Positions 23,338-29,443 of a stretch of 32,107 nt of DNA are shown piece by piece. The notes under the pieces are model-generated. The model did not search any database, was not told the DNA's origin, and saw only the letters and a program-made list of their open reading frames with translations. The DNA comes from an uncultured Collinsella sp. GTDB taxonomy: Bacteria; Actinomycetota; Coriobacteriia; Coriobacteriales; Coriobacteriaceae. The position numbers and the translations under genes were made by a program. Numbering within the stretch: position 1 is the stretch's first letter; every line of letters begins with the position of its first letter. Location: assembly GCA_902489945.1 (NCBI GenBank), contig CABUBZ010000020.1, positions 1-32,107 of the forward strand, written 5' to 3'.

Positions 23338-24678
23338 CTAACTCCATTCAGCGATGTCGATCATTCTTTCGAGGCGCCACGTTAGCGCCTCTTTTAGATA
23401 TGGCAGCCTTGCCGTGAGCGCGTCGTTTCTGGAAAGAATCTCGATTGCCTCGTCAACGAAGCCTTCGAGTTTGTCGCCGTCAAACCAGCCCATGTCCTCG
23501 ACGAGCAACATTTGTTTGGCGGGGCTTGAATGAAATTGTGCGCTGGTAAAACTGTGCTCTCCCGCCCTAAGCTCCTCTAGTGATATGTTGCACCAGAGCG
23601 ATGAGCCCGAATCGAAGATGGGGGCAGGTCTGCAGGCTTGCGTGTTTACGTTTCGCACGAGGCCGAAGTTGCGCCAATGACGATCGTAGTTGGCAATGAT
23701 GTCGTCACATACGATCATGCGGTCAAGGGCATCCTTGACGCCTGTCACCCCGAGCTCCTCGCAGTTTGCTACATATCGCTCGTAGTCGGTTAGCCGTTCA
23801 TCTGCGTTTGCGTGCTGGTTTACATAGAATGCAGGGACATACTCTTCTTCATCAGTTAAGAAGACATCGCATGTGCTCAGGGCGGAAGTGCCCGTGCCCT
23901 CGAGCGAGTAAGGCACATAATCGCAGGCGTTTAGAATGCGACGGTGGAGCGCGGTCGCCACCAGCTCGTTATAAGGTTCCTGGTCCAGGTGCGCTCCTGC
24001 CTTATGCAGAATTCGACGTTCGCCCTCGCACGTCCAGTACTTTTGAAGATTGCCGTCCGAGGTGTTATCGGGCTTTGCGGCAGCCGCTTTTCCCTCTGGG
24101 GCAAAGGGTGCAATGGACAGTGAGACGTCATCAAAGGCGTTATTGAAGAAGTTGATATCCTCCCAGGTGAGACCGGAACCTTGGGGCCTAATCCAATACT
24201 GGTCGGATAAGGAGAGGCCGAGATTTCGCTGGACGAGTTCATCGGGAACATCGACTGCGGCTTCTGCAAGCAGGGAGGCTAGCCCAATGCGTGCGAGCGG
24301 GATACCGCGGCCGCGCCACCAGATGCGGAAGGAGTCTAGCGATATGGGGCTATTAGGGCCAAATACTCCAATAGGGGCGTGGGCGTAATCGATGTCGGCA
24401 CCGATGTGGGTAAAGTCTTTTCGCGATGTGCTGTAGACCAGCTGAGCGACTTCGTACGTGCGGTTCATGAGGGTGAACGCGATCTCGCTCTTACCGTGGC
24501 CGCGGCGGGGACGTCCCCCCGTTTTGGTCACAGAGCGGAGTCGCGTGTCGACGCTGTCTTTGTCGATGAGCCATACACCAGAAGCCTTGCGGGCCTCAAG
24601 TGCTCCGTTTTTTATGAGCTCCTGCACCCTGCGCGGAGTGATGCCGAGCAGCTCGGCGGCTTCTTTGGTAGTAAGCAT
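23338..24678 (-). CDS. HTH-HipA fusion: excisionase-type DNA-binding domain plus HipA-like kinase
   Basis: The 446-residue protein starts with a MerR/excisionase-type winged HTH (MLTTKEAAELLGITPRRVQE, LIKNGALEARKASGVWLIDKDSV, ~1-48) and, after a basic linker (GGRPRRGHGKS), has a HipA-like kinase part. Catalytic-type motifs are DDIIANYDRHWRNFGLVRN (Asp, His, Asn) at ~330-350 and PIFDSGSSLW as the DFG-like metal site. So sensor/repressor and kinase are on one chain, without a separate antitoxin gene next to it. ATG at 24678 follows GAAGGG; a TTG at 24720 inside the operator is less likely. Function is not known; kinase activity and autoregulation are inferences. Confidence 0.78.
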   Translation of the reverse strand: MLTTKEAAELLGITPRRVQELIKNGALEARKASGVWLIDKDSVDTRLRSVTKTGGRPRRGHGKSEIAFTLMNRTYEVAQLVYSTSRKDFTHIGADIDYAHAPIGVFGPNSPISLDSFRIWWRGRGIPLARIGLASLLAEAAVDVPDELVQRNLGLSLSDQYWIRPQGSGLTWEDINFFNNAFDDVSLSIAPFAPEGKAAAAKPDNTSDGNLQKYWTCEGERRILHKAGAHLDQEPYNELVATALHRRILNACDYVPYSLEGTGTSALSTCDVFLTDEEEYVPAFYVNQHANADERLTDYERYVANCEELGVTGVKDALDRMIVCDDIIANYDRHWRNFGLVRNVNTQACRPAPIFDSGSSLWCNISLEELRAGEHSFTSAQFHSSPAKQMLLVEDMGWFDGDKLEGFVDEAIEILSRNDALTARLPYLKEALTWRLERMIDIAEWS

Positions 24679-24682
24679 CGCG

Positions 24683-24755
24683 AAACCCTTCGCCAGAACG
24701 AATAGTTTTATATATAGCAATTGTAATTAAAACTATTCGTTCTGGCGAATGGTTT
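24683..24755 (-). promoter_or_regulatory. 28-bp-arm inverted repeat, operator/promoter of the HTH-HipA gene
   Basis: Arms at 24683-24710 and 24728-24755 pair at 27 of 28 positions; the inner part reads TTCGCCAGAACGAATAGT and its complement. The 17-bp AT-rich spacer (TATATAGCAATTGTAAT) gives the likely -10 region of the minus-strand promoter (TATATA). It ends 4 bp upstream of the ATG at 24678, so binding by the HTH would silence its own gene (inference). Confidence 0.75.
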
Positions 24756-24843
24756 TAAGATTGAGGGCGCACTGACAGAAATGAACGGGCCTGGTATGCG
24801 TTGTTGCTGGATTTTGCATATTTGTATAACGCCGTGCGGCCTG

Positions 24844-24872
24844 TTGCGCCCCGTCCGCAATTCCTTTATTCT
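24844..24872 (+). promoter_or_regulatory. Candidate promoter of tRNA-Thr(TGT)
   Basis: TTGCGC, 17-bp spacer, TATTCT, ending 30 nt before the tRNA. A second candidate, TTGTTG-18-TATAAC at 24801-24830, matches the -10 better but is further away. Either could serve. Confidence 0.4.
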
Positions 24873-24902
24873 TAACTGGCTTCGCGTGAAAGCGCCAAGT
24901 GT

Positions 24903-24977
24903 GCCAGTGTGGCGCAACGGTAGCGCAACTGATTTGTAATCAGTGGGTTGCGGGTTCGATTCCTGTCACTGGCTCCA
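24903..24977 (+). tRNA. tRNA-Thr(TGT)
   Basis: Acceptor GCCAGTG / CACTGGC, anticodon stem ACTGA/TCAGT with loop TTTGTAA (anticodon TGT), T-arm GGGTTCGATTCC, discriminator T, encoded CCA. A terminator follows directly. Confidence 0.95.
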
Positions 24978-24986
24978 TGAAAGTTT

Positions 24987-25025
24987 CGGGCTCTGTCTCT
25001 ATATGGGACAGGGCCCGTTTCTATT
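24987..25025 (+). terminator. Intrinsic terminator after tRNA-Thr(TGT)
   Basis: CGGGCTCTGTC pairs with GACAGGGCCCG (one G-T pair) around TCTATATGG, followed by TTTCTATTT. Confidence 0.8.
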
Positions 25026-25071
25026 TATGTTGACATGTCAGCGAGTTTGACTTCCACCAGGCTTCAGGTTT

Positions 25072-25288
25072 GTCTCGATCTGCAACACGGGCGGGCTGAA
25101 AACCCTCCTTATAGTTACAGATCGAGACAATGCCAAGGGATGGTCGATAACATCTCGATCTGTAACACTAAGGGGCGAAAAACTGTTCTTACTGTTACAG
25201 AATGAGACGTGAGCTGGGGTCTCTGCGTAATATCTCAATCTGTAACGGATAGGGGAGGAATAACCCTCTTACTGCTACAGATCGAGAC
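25072..25288 (+). repeat. Three 57-bp hairpin units at an exact 80-bp period
   Basis: Units at 25072-25128, 25152-25208 and 25232-25288 each have arms close to TCTCGATCTGTAAC and GTTACAGATCGAGA, an inner weaker stem (AAGGGG ... CCCTCTT in unit 3) and 27-nt centres. They are separated by 23-nt spacers, so the period is exactly 80 bp. Arms differ at a few positions between units. There is no open reading frame and no cas gene in the window. Confidence 0.8.
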
Positions 25289-25318
25289 TGAAGCTGGGGC
25301 GAGGTTGGTCATCGTCAT

Positions 25319-25463
25319 CGAGCGTGGATATTCGGACACACGAGAGTGGAAAATCTCCCGCCTGGAGAATGAGCGTGGATAATCTGCCACTTTGGCCTTG
25401 GGGCCATGCCAAAAGTGGGAGATTATCCACGCTCGATTTCAAACAGGAGAAAATCCACGCTCG
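25319..25463 (+). repeat. Cluster of five ~26-bp repeats in both orientations
   Basis: Consensus CGAGCGTGGATAATCTCCCA followed by CTTTTGG. Three copies read forward (from about 25319, 25341, 25370) and two reverse (ending about 25435 and 25463). Inner copies 3 and 4 pair almost perfectly over 25371-25385 and 25420-25434 and, with CCACTTT/AAAGTGG, form a long hairpin; the outer copies pair over 12 bp (25318-25329 with 25453-25464). Within a copy, GTGG and CCAC are themselves complementary. No function is assignable. Confidence 0.75.
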
Positions 25464-25488
25464 AATTTGCCGCGGAGGCCCGATCTCG

Positions 25489-25502
25489 ACCTATATATAG
25501 GT
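25489..25502. repeat. Perfect 14-bp AT-rich palindrome
   Basis: ACCTATATATAGGT is its own reverse complement and stands in GC-rich surroundings after the repeat cluster. It could be a promoter or protein-binding site. From here to 25677 I see no gene. Confidence 0.4.
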
Positions 25503-25677
25503 GCAAATGAGTCGTTATCGAAGTAATAATCCGCAGGCTTACTCCACTATGCCAAAGTGTTCCCTTGGGAAATGTCACCAGTGCAGCAAAATCCACCGTC
25601 CTTCACATCCAAACTCAGCAAAACGGCAGGTCAAAGTTATATGGATACGCCCGGAGCCGTGTATCTAGAGGTTTTCG

Positions 25678-25707
25678 TTGACAGCCCCCAAGGTGGCATC
25701 GTATTAT
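25678..25707 (+). promoter_or_regulatory. sigma-A promoter of the tRNA-Tyr/Thr/Met-tuf unit
   Basis: Consensus TTGACA (25678-25683), 18-bp spacer, TATTAT (25702-25707). The upstream sequence GAGGTTTTCGTTGACAGC is nearly identical to that of the rpmG promoter at 27509. It lies 62 nt before tRNA-Tyr. Confidence 0.75.
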
Positions 25708-25769
25708 CTTCTTCGTTCGCGGGGGCGGCGGTCCAAAAGACCAAAGGACCTGCGGATACTTGAACGATT

Positions 25770-25851
25770 GGGAGTTTGCCCGAGTGGTTAATGGGGACGG
25801 GCTGTAAACCCGTTGGCTCTGCCTACATAGGTTCGAATCCTATAGCTCCCA
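25770..25851 (+). tRNA. tRNA-Tyr(GTA)
   Basis: Class II tRNA with acceptor GGGAGTT / AGCTCCC, anticodon loop CTGTAAA (anticodon GTA) on stem ACGGG/CCCGT, a long variable arm (TGGCTCTGCCTA region), T-arm GGTTCGAATCC and discriminator A. CCA is not encoded (CCC follows), so it must be added enzymatically. Confidence 0.93.
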
Positions 25852-25861
25852 CCCGTCAAGT

Positions 25862-25937
25862 GCCTGTATAGCTCAGTCGGTAGAGCACTTCGTTGGTAAC
25901 GAAGAGGTCACCAGTTCAAGTCTGGTTGCAGGCTCCA
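25862..25937 (+). tRNA. tRNA-Thr(GGT)
   Basis: Acceptor GCCTGTA / TGCAGGC, anticodon stem CTTCG/CGAAG with loop TTGGTAA (anticodon GGT), T-arm AGTTCAAGTCT, discriminator T, encoded CCA. Lies 10 nt after tRNA-Tyr and 3 nt before tRNA-Met; one transcript. Confidence 0.94.
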
Positions 25938-25940
25938 TCC

Positions 25941-26017
25941 GGCGGTGTAGCTCAGTTGGTTAGAGCACACGGTTCATACCCGTGGCGTCACTGGTTCGAA
26001 TCCAGTCACCGCTACCA
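25941..26017 (+). tRNA. tRNA-Met(CAT), probably elongator
   Basis: Acceptor GGCGGTG / CACCGCT, anticodon stem CACGG/CCGTG with loop TTCATAC (anticodon CAT), T-arm GGTTCGAATCC, discriminator A, encoded CCA. The G1-T72 wobble pair and absence of the GGG/CCC anticodon-stem triplet argue against initiator tRNA; an Ile2 (lysidine) tRNA cannot be excluded from sequence alone. Confidence 0.92.
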
Positions 26018-26028
26018 TAGGTAACACG

Positions 26029-26059
26029 GTGGCTTCTCAATAATATGTTGAGAGGCCAC
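26029..26059 (+). other. Hairpin between tRNA-Met and tuf
   Basis: GTGGCTTCTCAA and TTGAGAGGCCAC (one G-T pair) around TAATATG. There is no T-tract, so it is not a usual terminator. It probably separates tRNA processing from the tuf mRNA or protects its 5' end (inference). Confidence 0.45.
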
Positions 26060-26113
26060 TATGGTATAAAGGCAAAGTCCCGTCCGGGGACGACCTGTTT
26101 AGAGGAGGGCTTT

Positions 26114-27304
26114 ATGGCCAAAGAGAAGTTTGAGCGCACTAAGCCGCATGTTAACATCGGCACCATTGGTCACGTCGACCACGGCAAGACCACGCTGACC
26201 GCTGCCATCACCAAGGTTCTCTCCGAGACCGAGGGCTGCAAGGCTGACTTCACTGCGTTCGAGAACATCGACAAGGCTCCCGAGGAGCGCGAGCGCGGCA
26301 TTACGATTTCCGTCTCCCACGTTGAGTACGAGACCGCTGCCCGTCACTACGCTCACGTTGACTGCCCGGGCCACGCTGACTACGTCAAGAACATGATCTC
26401 CGGTGCTGCTCAGATGGACGGCGCTATCCTGGTCATCGCCGCTACCGACGGCCCCATGGCTCAGACTCGCGAGCACATCCTGCTCGCCCGTCAGGTCGGC
26501 GTTCCCTACATCGTCGTCTTCTTGAACAAGTGCGACATGGTCGACGATGACGAGCTCATCGACCTCGTCGAGATGGAGACCCGCGAGCTCCTCTCCGAGT
26601 ACGATTTCCCCGGCGACGACATCCCCGTCATCCGTGGTTCCGCTCTGGGCGCTCTCGAGGGCGACGCCAAGTGGATGGACGCTATCCGCGAGCTCATGAA
26701 GGCCGTCGACGAGTACATCCCGACGCCTGCTCGTAACAACGACCTCCCCTTCCTGATGGCCGTTGAGGACGTTATGACCATCTCTGGCCGTGGTACCGTT
26801 GCTACCGGCCGTGTCGAGCGCGGTGAGCTCAAGCTCAACGAGCCCGTCGAGATCGTCGGCATCAAGGATACCCAGAACACCGTCGTTACCGGTATCGAGA
26901 TGTTCCGTAAGTCCATGGACTTCTGCGAGGCTGGCGACAACGTCGGTCTGCTGCTCCGCGGCATCAAGCGCGAGGACATCGAGCGCGGCCAGGTTCTCTG
27001 CAAGCCCGGTTCGGTTACCCCGCACACCAAGTTCACCGGTGAGATCTACGTTCTGACCAAGGAGGAGGGCGGCCGTCACACCCCGTTCTTCGATGGTTAT
27101 CGTCCTCAGTTCTACTTCCGTACCACCGACGTTACCGGTACGGTCAAGCTCCCCGAGGGCACCGAGATGGCTATGCCTGGTGACCACATCACCATCGAGG
27201 GCGACCTCATCCACCCGATCGCCATGGAGGAGGGCCTGCGCTTCGCTATCCGCGAGGGTGGCCACACCGTCGGTTCGGGCATCGTCTCCACGATCATTGA
27301 GTAA
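26114..27304 (+). CDS. tuf: Elongation factor Tu
   Basis: Delivers aminoacyl-tRNA to the ribosome as EF-Tu-GTP. The 396-residue protein has the G1 loop GHVDHGKT (19-26), switch I ERERGITI, G3 DCPGHADYVKNM, G4 NKCDM and G5 GSALGAL, followed by domains 2 and 3 ending GRTVG-like GGHTVGSGIVSTIIE. ATG at 26114 follows GAGGAGG; the frame's earlier start lies in the tRNA-tuf spacer. The gene is separated from the str operon (no rpsL, rpsG or fusA here) and sits instead between tRNAs and rpmG-secE-nusG. Codon use is strongly biased, as expected for a highly expressed gene. Confidence 0.98.
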   Translation: MAKEKFERTKPHVNIGTIGHVDHGKTTLTAAITKVLSETEGCKADFTAFENIDKAPEERERGITISVSHVEYETAARHYAHVDCPGHADYVKNMISGAAQMDGAILVIAATDGPMAQTREHILLARQVGVPYIVVFLNKCDMVDDDELIDLVEMETRELLSEYDFPGDDIPVIRGSALGALEGDAKWMDAIRELMKAVDEYIPTPARNNDLPFLMAVEDVMTISGRGTVATGRVERGELKLNEPVEIVGIKDTQNTVVTGIEMFRKSMDFCEAGDNVGLLLRGIKREDIERGQVLCKPGSVTPHTKFTGEIYVLTKEEGGRHTPFFDGYRPQFYFRTTDVTGTVKLPEGTEMAMPGDHITIEGDLIHPIAMEEGLRFAIREGGHTVGSGIVSTIIE

Positions 27305-27331
27305 ATTAGCTCTTTGATATAGCTGACTTAG

Positions 27332-27367
27332 AGAACCCGGCACTTATATGGGTGCCGGGTTCTTTTC
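27332..27367 (+). terminator. Intrinsic terminator of tuf
   Basis: Perfect 12-bp stem AGAACCCGGCAC / GTGCCGGGTTCT around TTATATGG, then TTTTC (the final T of the stem included). Confidence 0.92.
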
Positions 27368-27395
27368 TGCAATGGATATTGAGCCGTTGCTGGTG

Positions 27396-27443
27396 TCGAG
27401 AGGATCGATAATGGTCCTGGATGCACCGTCGATTAGCTCTCGA
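27396..27443 (+). other. Hairpin in the tuf-rpmG gap
   Basis: TCGAGAG and CTCTCGA with inner ATCGA/TCGAT pairs form an interrupted stem over 27396-27443. The gap 27368-27508 holds no gene that I can support. It may be a remnant repeat. Confidence 0.35.
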
Positions 27444-27508
27444 TGGCTTCATTGATGTGTTCAAAATATGAATGGATCCACCGAGAACCAATTGACTCGA
27501 GGTTTTCA

Positions 27509-27538
27509 TTGACAGCACTTACGTGGAGCTGATAAAGT
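27509..27538 (+). promoter_or_regulatory. sigma-A promoter of rpmG/tRNA-Trp/secE/nusG
   Basis: TTGACA (27509-27514), 18-bp spacer, TAAAGT (27533-27538), or GATAAA at 16 bp. The -35 flank GAGGTTTTCATTGACAGC repeats that of the tRNA-Tyr promoter at 25678. Confidence 0.7.
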
Positions 27539-27583
27539 AACAACTCGTGCCCGTACGGGGCGGAAATGAAAGGTTCAGGATAC

Positions 27584-27733
27584 ATGCGTACTCTAGTTAC
27601 TCTTGCGTGCACTGAGTGCAAGCGCCGCAACTATACGACCACCAAGAACAAGTCGACCATGCCTGATCGTATGGAGATCAAGAAGTATTGCCCCTGGTGC
27701 CGTCACCACACGCTGCACAAAGAGACTCGCTAG
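27584..27733 (+). CDS. rpmG: Ribosomal protein bL33
   Basis: The 49-residue protein reads MRTLVTLACTECKRRNYTTT and ends KKYCPWCRHHTLHKETR. It belongs to the large subunit near the E site. The two CxxC pairs (CTEC and CPWC) mark the zinc-binding (C+) form, which is the type replaced under zinc limitation in bacteria with paralogues; no paralogue is visible here. Its position before tRNA-Trp, secE and nusG is the common bacterial order. It is preceded by its own promoter and an AAAGG/AGGA ribosome site. Confidence 0.96.
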   Translation: MRTLVTLACTECKRRNYTTTKNKSTMPDRMEIKKYCPWCRHHTLHKETR

Positions 27734-27746
27734 TCTCTAGTCACAT

Positions 27747-27822
27747 ACGCCAGTAGTTCAATTGGTAGAGCATCGGTCTCCAAAACCGAGTGTTGAGGGT
27801 TCGAGTCCTTCCTGGCGTGCCA
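27747..27822 (+). tRNA. tRNA-Trp(CCA)
   Basis: Acceptor ACGCCAG / CTGGCGT, anticodon stem TCGGT/ACCGA with loop CTCCAAA (anticodon CCA), T-arm GGTTCGAGTCC, discriminator G (typical of Trp), encoded CCA. Lies between rpmG and secE, a conserved position. Confidence 0.95.
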
Positions 27823-27831
27823 GTCATTATT

Positions 27832-27862
27832 CCGTAAGCTCCCACTTTGGGGCTTACGGTTT
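27832..27862 (+). terminator. Hairpin between tRNA-Trp and secE, weak terminator
   Basis: CCGTAAGC (27832-27839) pairs with GCTTACGG (27852-27859), followed by TTT only. Likely a partial terminator or a processing stop, since secE has no clear promoter of its own. Confidence 0.55.
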
Positions 27863-27898
27863 ACTCATGTATAAGCGCATTGCGCGGAGGTAACCCAA

Positions 27899-28237
27899 AT
27901 GGCCAACAAGAAGAACAAGAAGAAGGCTCAGCAGCCGGCACCTGCCAACAGCGCTGCCGCCAACTCCAAGGTTGAGGCCAAGAAGGCCGTTGCCAAGAAG
28001 AACGAGAAGGCTGCGAAGTCCAAGAAGAACGAGAAGCCTGGTTTCTTCGCCCGCACCAAGAAGTATTTCGCTTCGGTCAAGTCCGAGATGAAGCGTGTCA
28101 CGTGGCCCGATAAGAAGGAGCTCGTGAACTACTCGGTCGTCGTTTGCGCTTCTCTGGTCGTCGTCGGCGTCGTCATCGCTCTGCTCGATGCTGGCTTTGG
28201 CGAGGCTCTTGCTCTGTTCTCTGGATTGAGGGGCTAA
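27899..28237 (+). CDS. secE: Preprotein translocase subunit SecE
   Basis: Clamps SecY in the general secretion channel. The 112-residue protein has a very basic Lys/Ala-rich N terminus (1-50), the conserved amphipathic helix FFARTKKYFASVKSEMKRVTWPDKKEL, and a single transmembrane helix (VNYSVVVCASLVVVGVVIALL). This single-helix form is typical of Gram-positive SecE; the lysine-rich leader is longer than in Bacillus (59 residues). ATG follows GCGGAGG. It lies 3 nt upstream of nusG. Confidence 0.95.
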   Translation: MANKKNKKKAQQPAPANSAAANSKVEAKKAVAKKNEKAAKSKKNEKPGFFARTKKYFASVKSEMKRVTWPDKKELVNYSVVVCASLVVVGVVIALLDAGFGEALALFSGLRG

Positions 28238-28240
28238 ACC

Positions 28241-28777
28241 ATGTCTAAGCGTTGGTACGTCGTTCACACTTACTCCGGATACGAGAACCGCGTAAAGTCC
28301 GATCTCGAGCATCGTATCGAGACCATGGGCATGCAGGACCGTATCTTTGATATCGAGATTCCTGTGGAGCGCGTCACCGAGATCAAAGAGGGTGGCAAGC
28401 GTGAGACCAAGGATTCCAAGATCTTCCCGGGTTATGTCCTGGTCCGCATGGAGATGGATGACGATGCTTGGACGTGTGTTCGCAACACGCCCGGCGTCAC
28501 CGGTTTCCTGGGCGGCAACGGTAAGCCCGCACCGCTTTCCCGCGATGAGTACAATAAGATGACTCGTCGTCCCGGTATGGGCGATTCGCCCAAGCGCACC
28601 TCGGTTGATATTCAGGTCGGCGCGTCCGTCCGCGTCACCGATGGCCCGCTTACCGACTTTGATGGCAAGGTCTCCGAGGTTAACACCGAGGCTGGCAAGC
28701 TCAAGGTCACGCTAATGATCTTTGGCCGCGAGACGCCGGTCGAGCTCGACTTTAACCAGGTCGCTGTCATCGCTTAA
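28241..28777 (+). CDS. nusG: Transcription termination/antitermination factor NusG
   Basis: Binds RNA polymerase and couples it to ribosomes or Rho. The 178 residues comprise the NGN domain, starting SKRWYVVHTYSGYENRVKSDLEHRI and containing KIFPGYVLVRMEMDD and VRNTPGVTGFLG, and the C-terminal KOW domain (VGASVRVTDGPLTDFDGKVSEVN ... VTLMIFGRETPVELDFNQVA). Length is usual; no internal insertion. The ATG is 3 nt after secE. Confidence 0.97.
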   Translation: MSKRWYVVHTYSGYENRVKSDLEHRIETMGMQDRIFDIEIPVERVTEIKEGGKRETKDSKIFPGYVLVRMEMDDDAWTCVRNTPGVTGFLGGNGKPAPLSRDEYNKMTRRPGMGDSPKRTSVDIQVGASVRVTDGPLTDFDGKVSEVNTEAGKLKVTLMIFGRETPVELDFNQVAVIA

Positions 28778-28897
28778 GTTTTCGTCCGTTCGCGCGAGCG
28801 TGCTTCTTCTGTGACTGCTCATCTCAGGAGTGCTTCTAACACGTGCGTGCTTACGATATAGCAAGTACTTCACACTCGTGATTCGAAAGGAATGACC

Positions 28898-29326
28898 ATG
28901 GCTGAGAAGAAGGTTGCCAACGTCATTAAGCTCCAGATTCCTGCTGGTGCAGCTAACCCCGCTCCTCCCGTCGGCCCCGCCCTGGGCGCTGCTGGCGTGA
29001 ACATCATGCAGTTCTGCCAGGCCTTTAACGCCGAGACGCAGGACAAGAAGGGCGACATCATCCCCGTTGAGATTTCTGTCTACGAGGATAAGTCCTTCTC
29101 CTTCATCACCAAGACCCCGCCGGCGGCTCACCTCATCAAGAAGGAGCTGAACCTCAAGTCTGGTTCCGCTAAGCCCCAGGCCGACAAGGTTGGTCAGCTC
29201 TCCCAGGAGCAGCTCACCAAGATCGCCGAGATCAAGATGCCGGACCTCAATGCCAACGACATTGACGCCGCCAAGAAGATCATCGCCGGTACCGCCCGTT
29301 CCATGGGCGTCACCATCGCTGAGTAG
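28898..29326 (+). CDS. rplK: Ribosomal protein uL11
   Basis: Forms the stalk base with 23S rRNA and is needed for factor binding and RelA activation. The 142-residue protein starts MAEKKVANVIKLQIPAGAANP, contains PPVGPALGAAGVNIMQFC, the Pro-rich linker switch, and the C-terminal rRNA-binding segment ending TARSMGVTI. Two ATGs exist (28892 and 28898); the second has GAAAGG at 7-nt spacing and gives the family N terminus. A 120-nt gap from nusG has no promoter I can defend. Confidence 0.97.
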   Translation: MAEKKVANVIKLQIPAGAANPAPPVGPALGAAGVNIMQFCQAFNAETQDKKGDIIPVEISVYEDKSFSFITKTPPAAHLIKKELNLKSGSAKPQADKVGQLSQEQLTKIAEIKMPDLNANDIDAAKKIIAGTARSMGVTIAE

Positions 29327-29400
29327 CGATTTCTTATGGTAACGACGGGTGCTCCGACCGGGGTGCCCGTTAAATGTGTGCAATAGGGCACACGATACGA

Positions 29401-29430
29401 TGTGGGAGGGCTCACGCCCGTTTAACCACA
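29401..29430 (+). promoter_or_regulatory. L1 ribosomal-protein leader (autoregulatory site)
   Basis: TGTGG (29401-29405) pairs with CCACA (29426-29430), and GGGC/GCCC form an inner 4-bp hairpin with loop TCAC; the GGGAGGG and CGTTTAACCAC internal-loop bases look like the L1 site on 23S rRNA. It ends at the rplA ribosome site, so L1 binding would block its own translation (known mechanism; here inferred from structure). Confidence 0.65.
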
Positions 29431-29443
29431 GGAGGTAATGCAC

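Noticed and set aside
24679..24720. TTG start at 24720 for the HTH-HipA protein
   Set aside because: It lies inside the operator spacer; ATG 24678 has a GAAGGG site and gives the normal N terminus of this HTH class.
25072..25288. CRISPR array
   Set aside because: Only three units, each a 57-bp hairpin that varies between copies, with 23-bp spacers; no cas genes. Hairpin repeats fit better.
25557..25763. 68-codon open frame before tRNA-Tyr
   Set aside because: No ribosome site, no family resemblance, and it overlaps the consensus tRNA promoter at 25678-25707.
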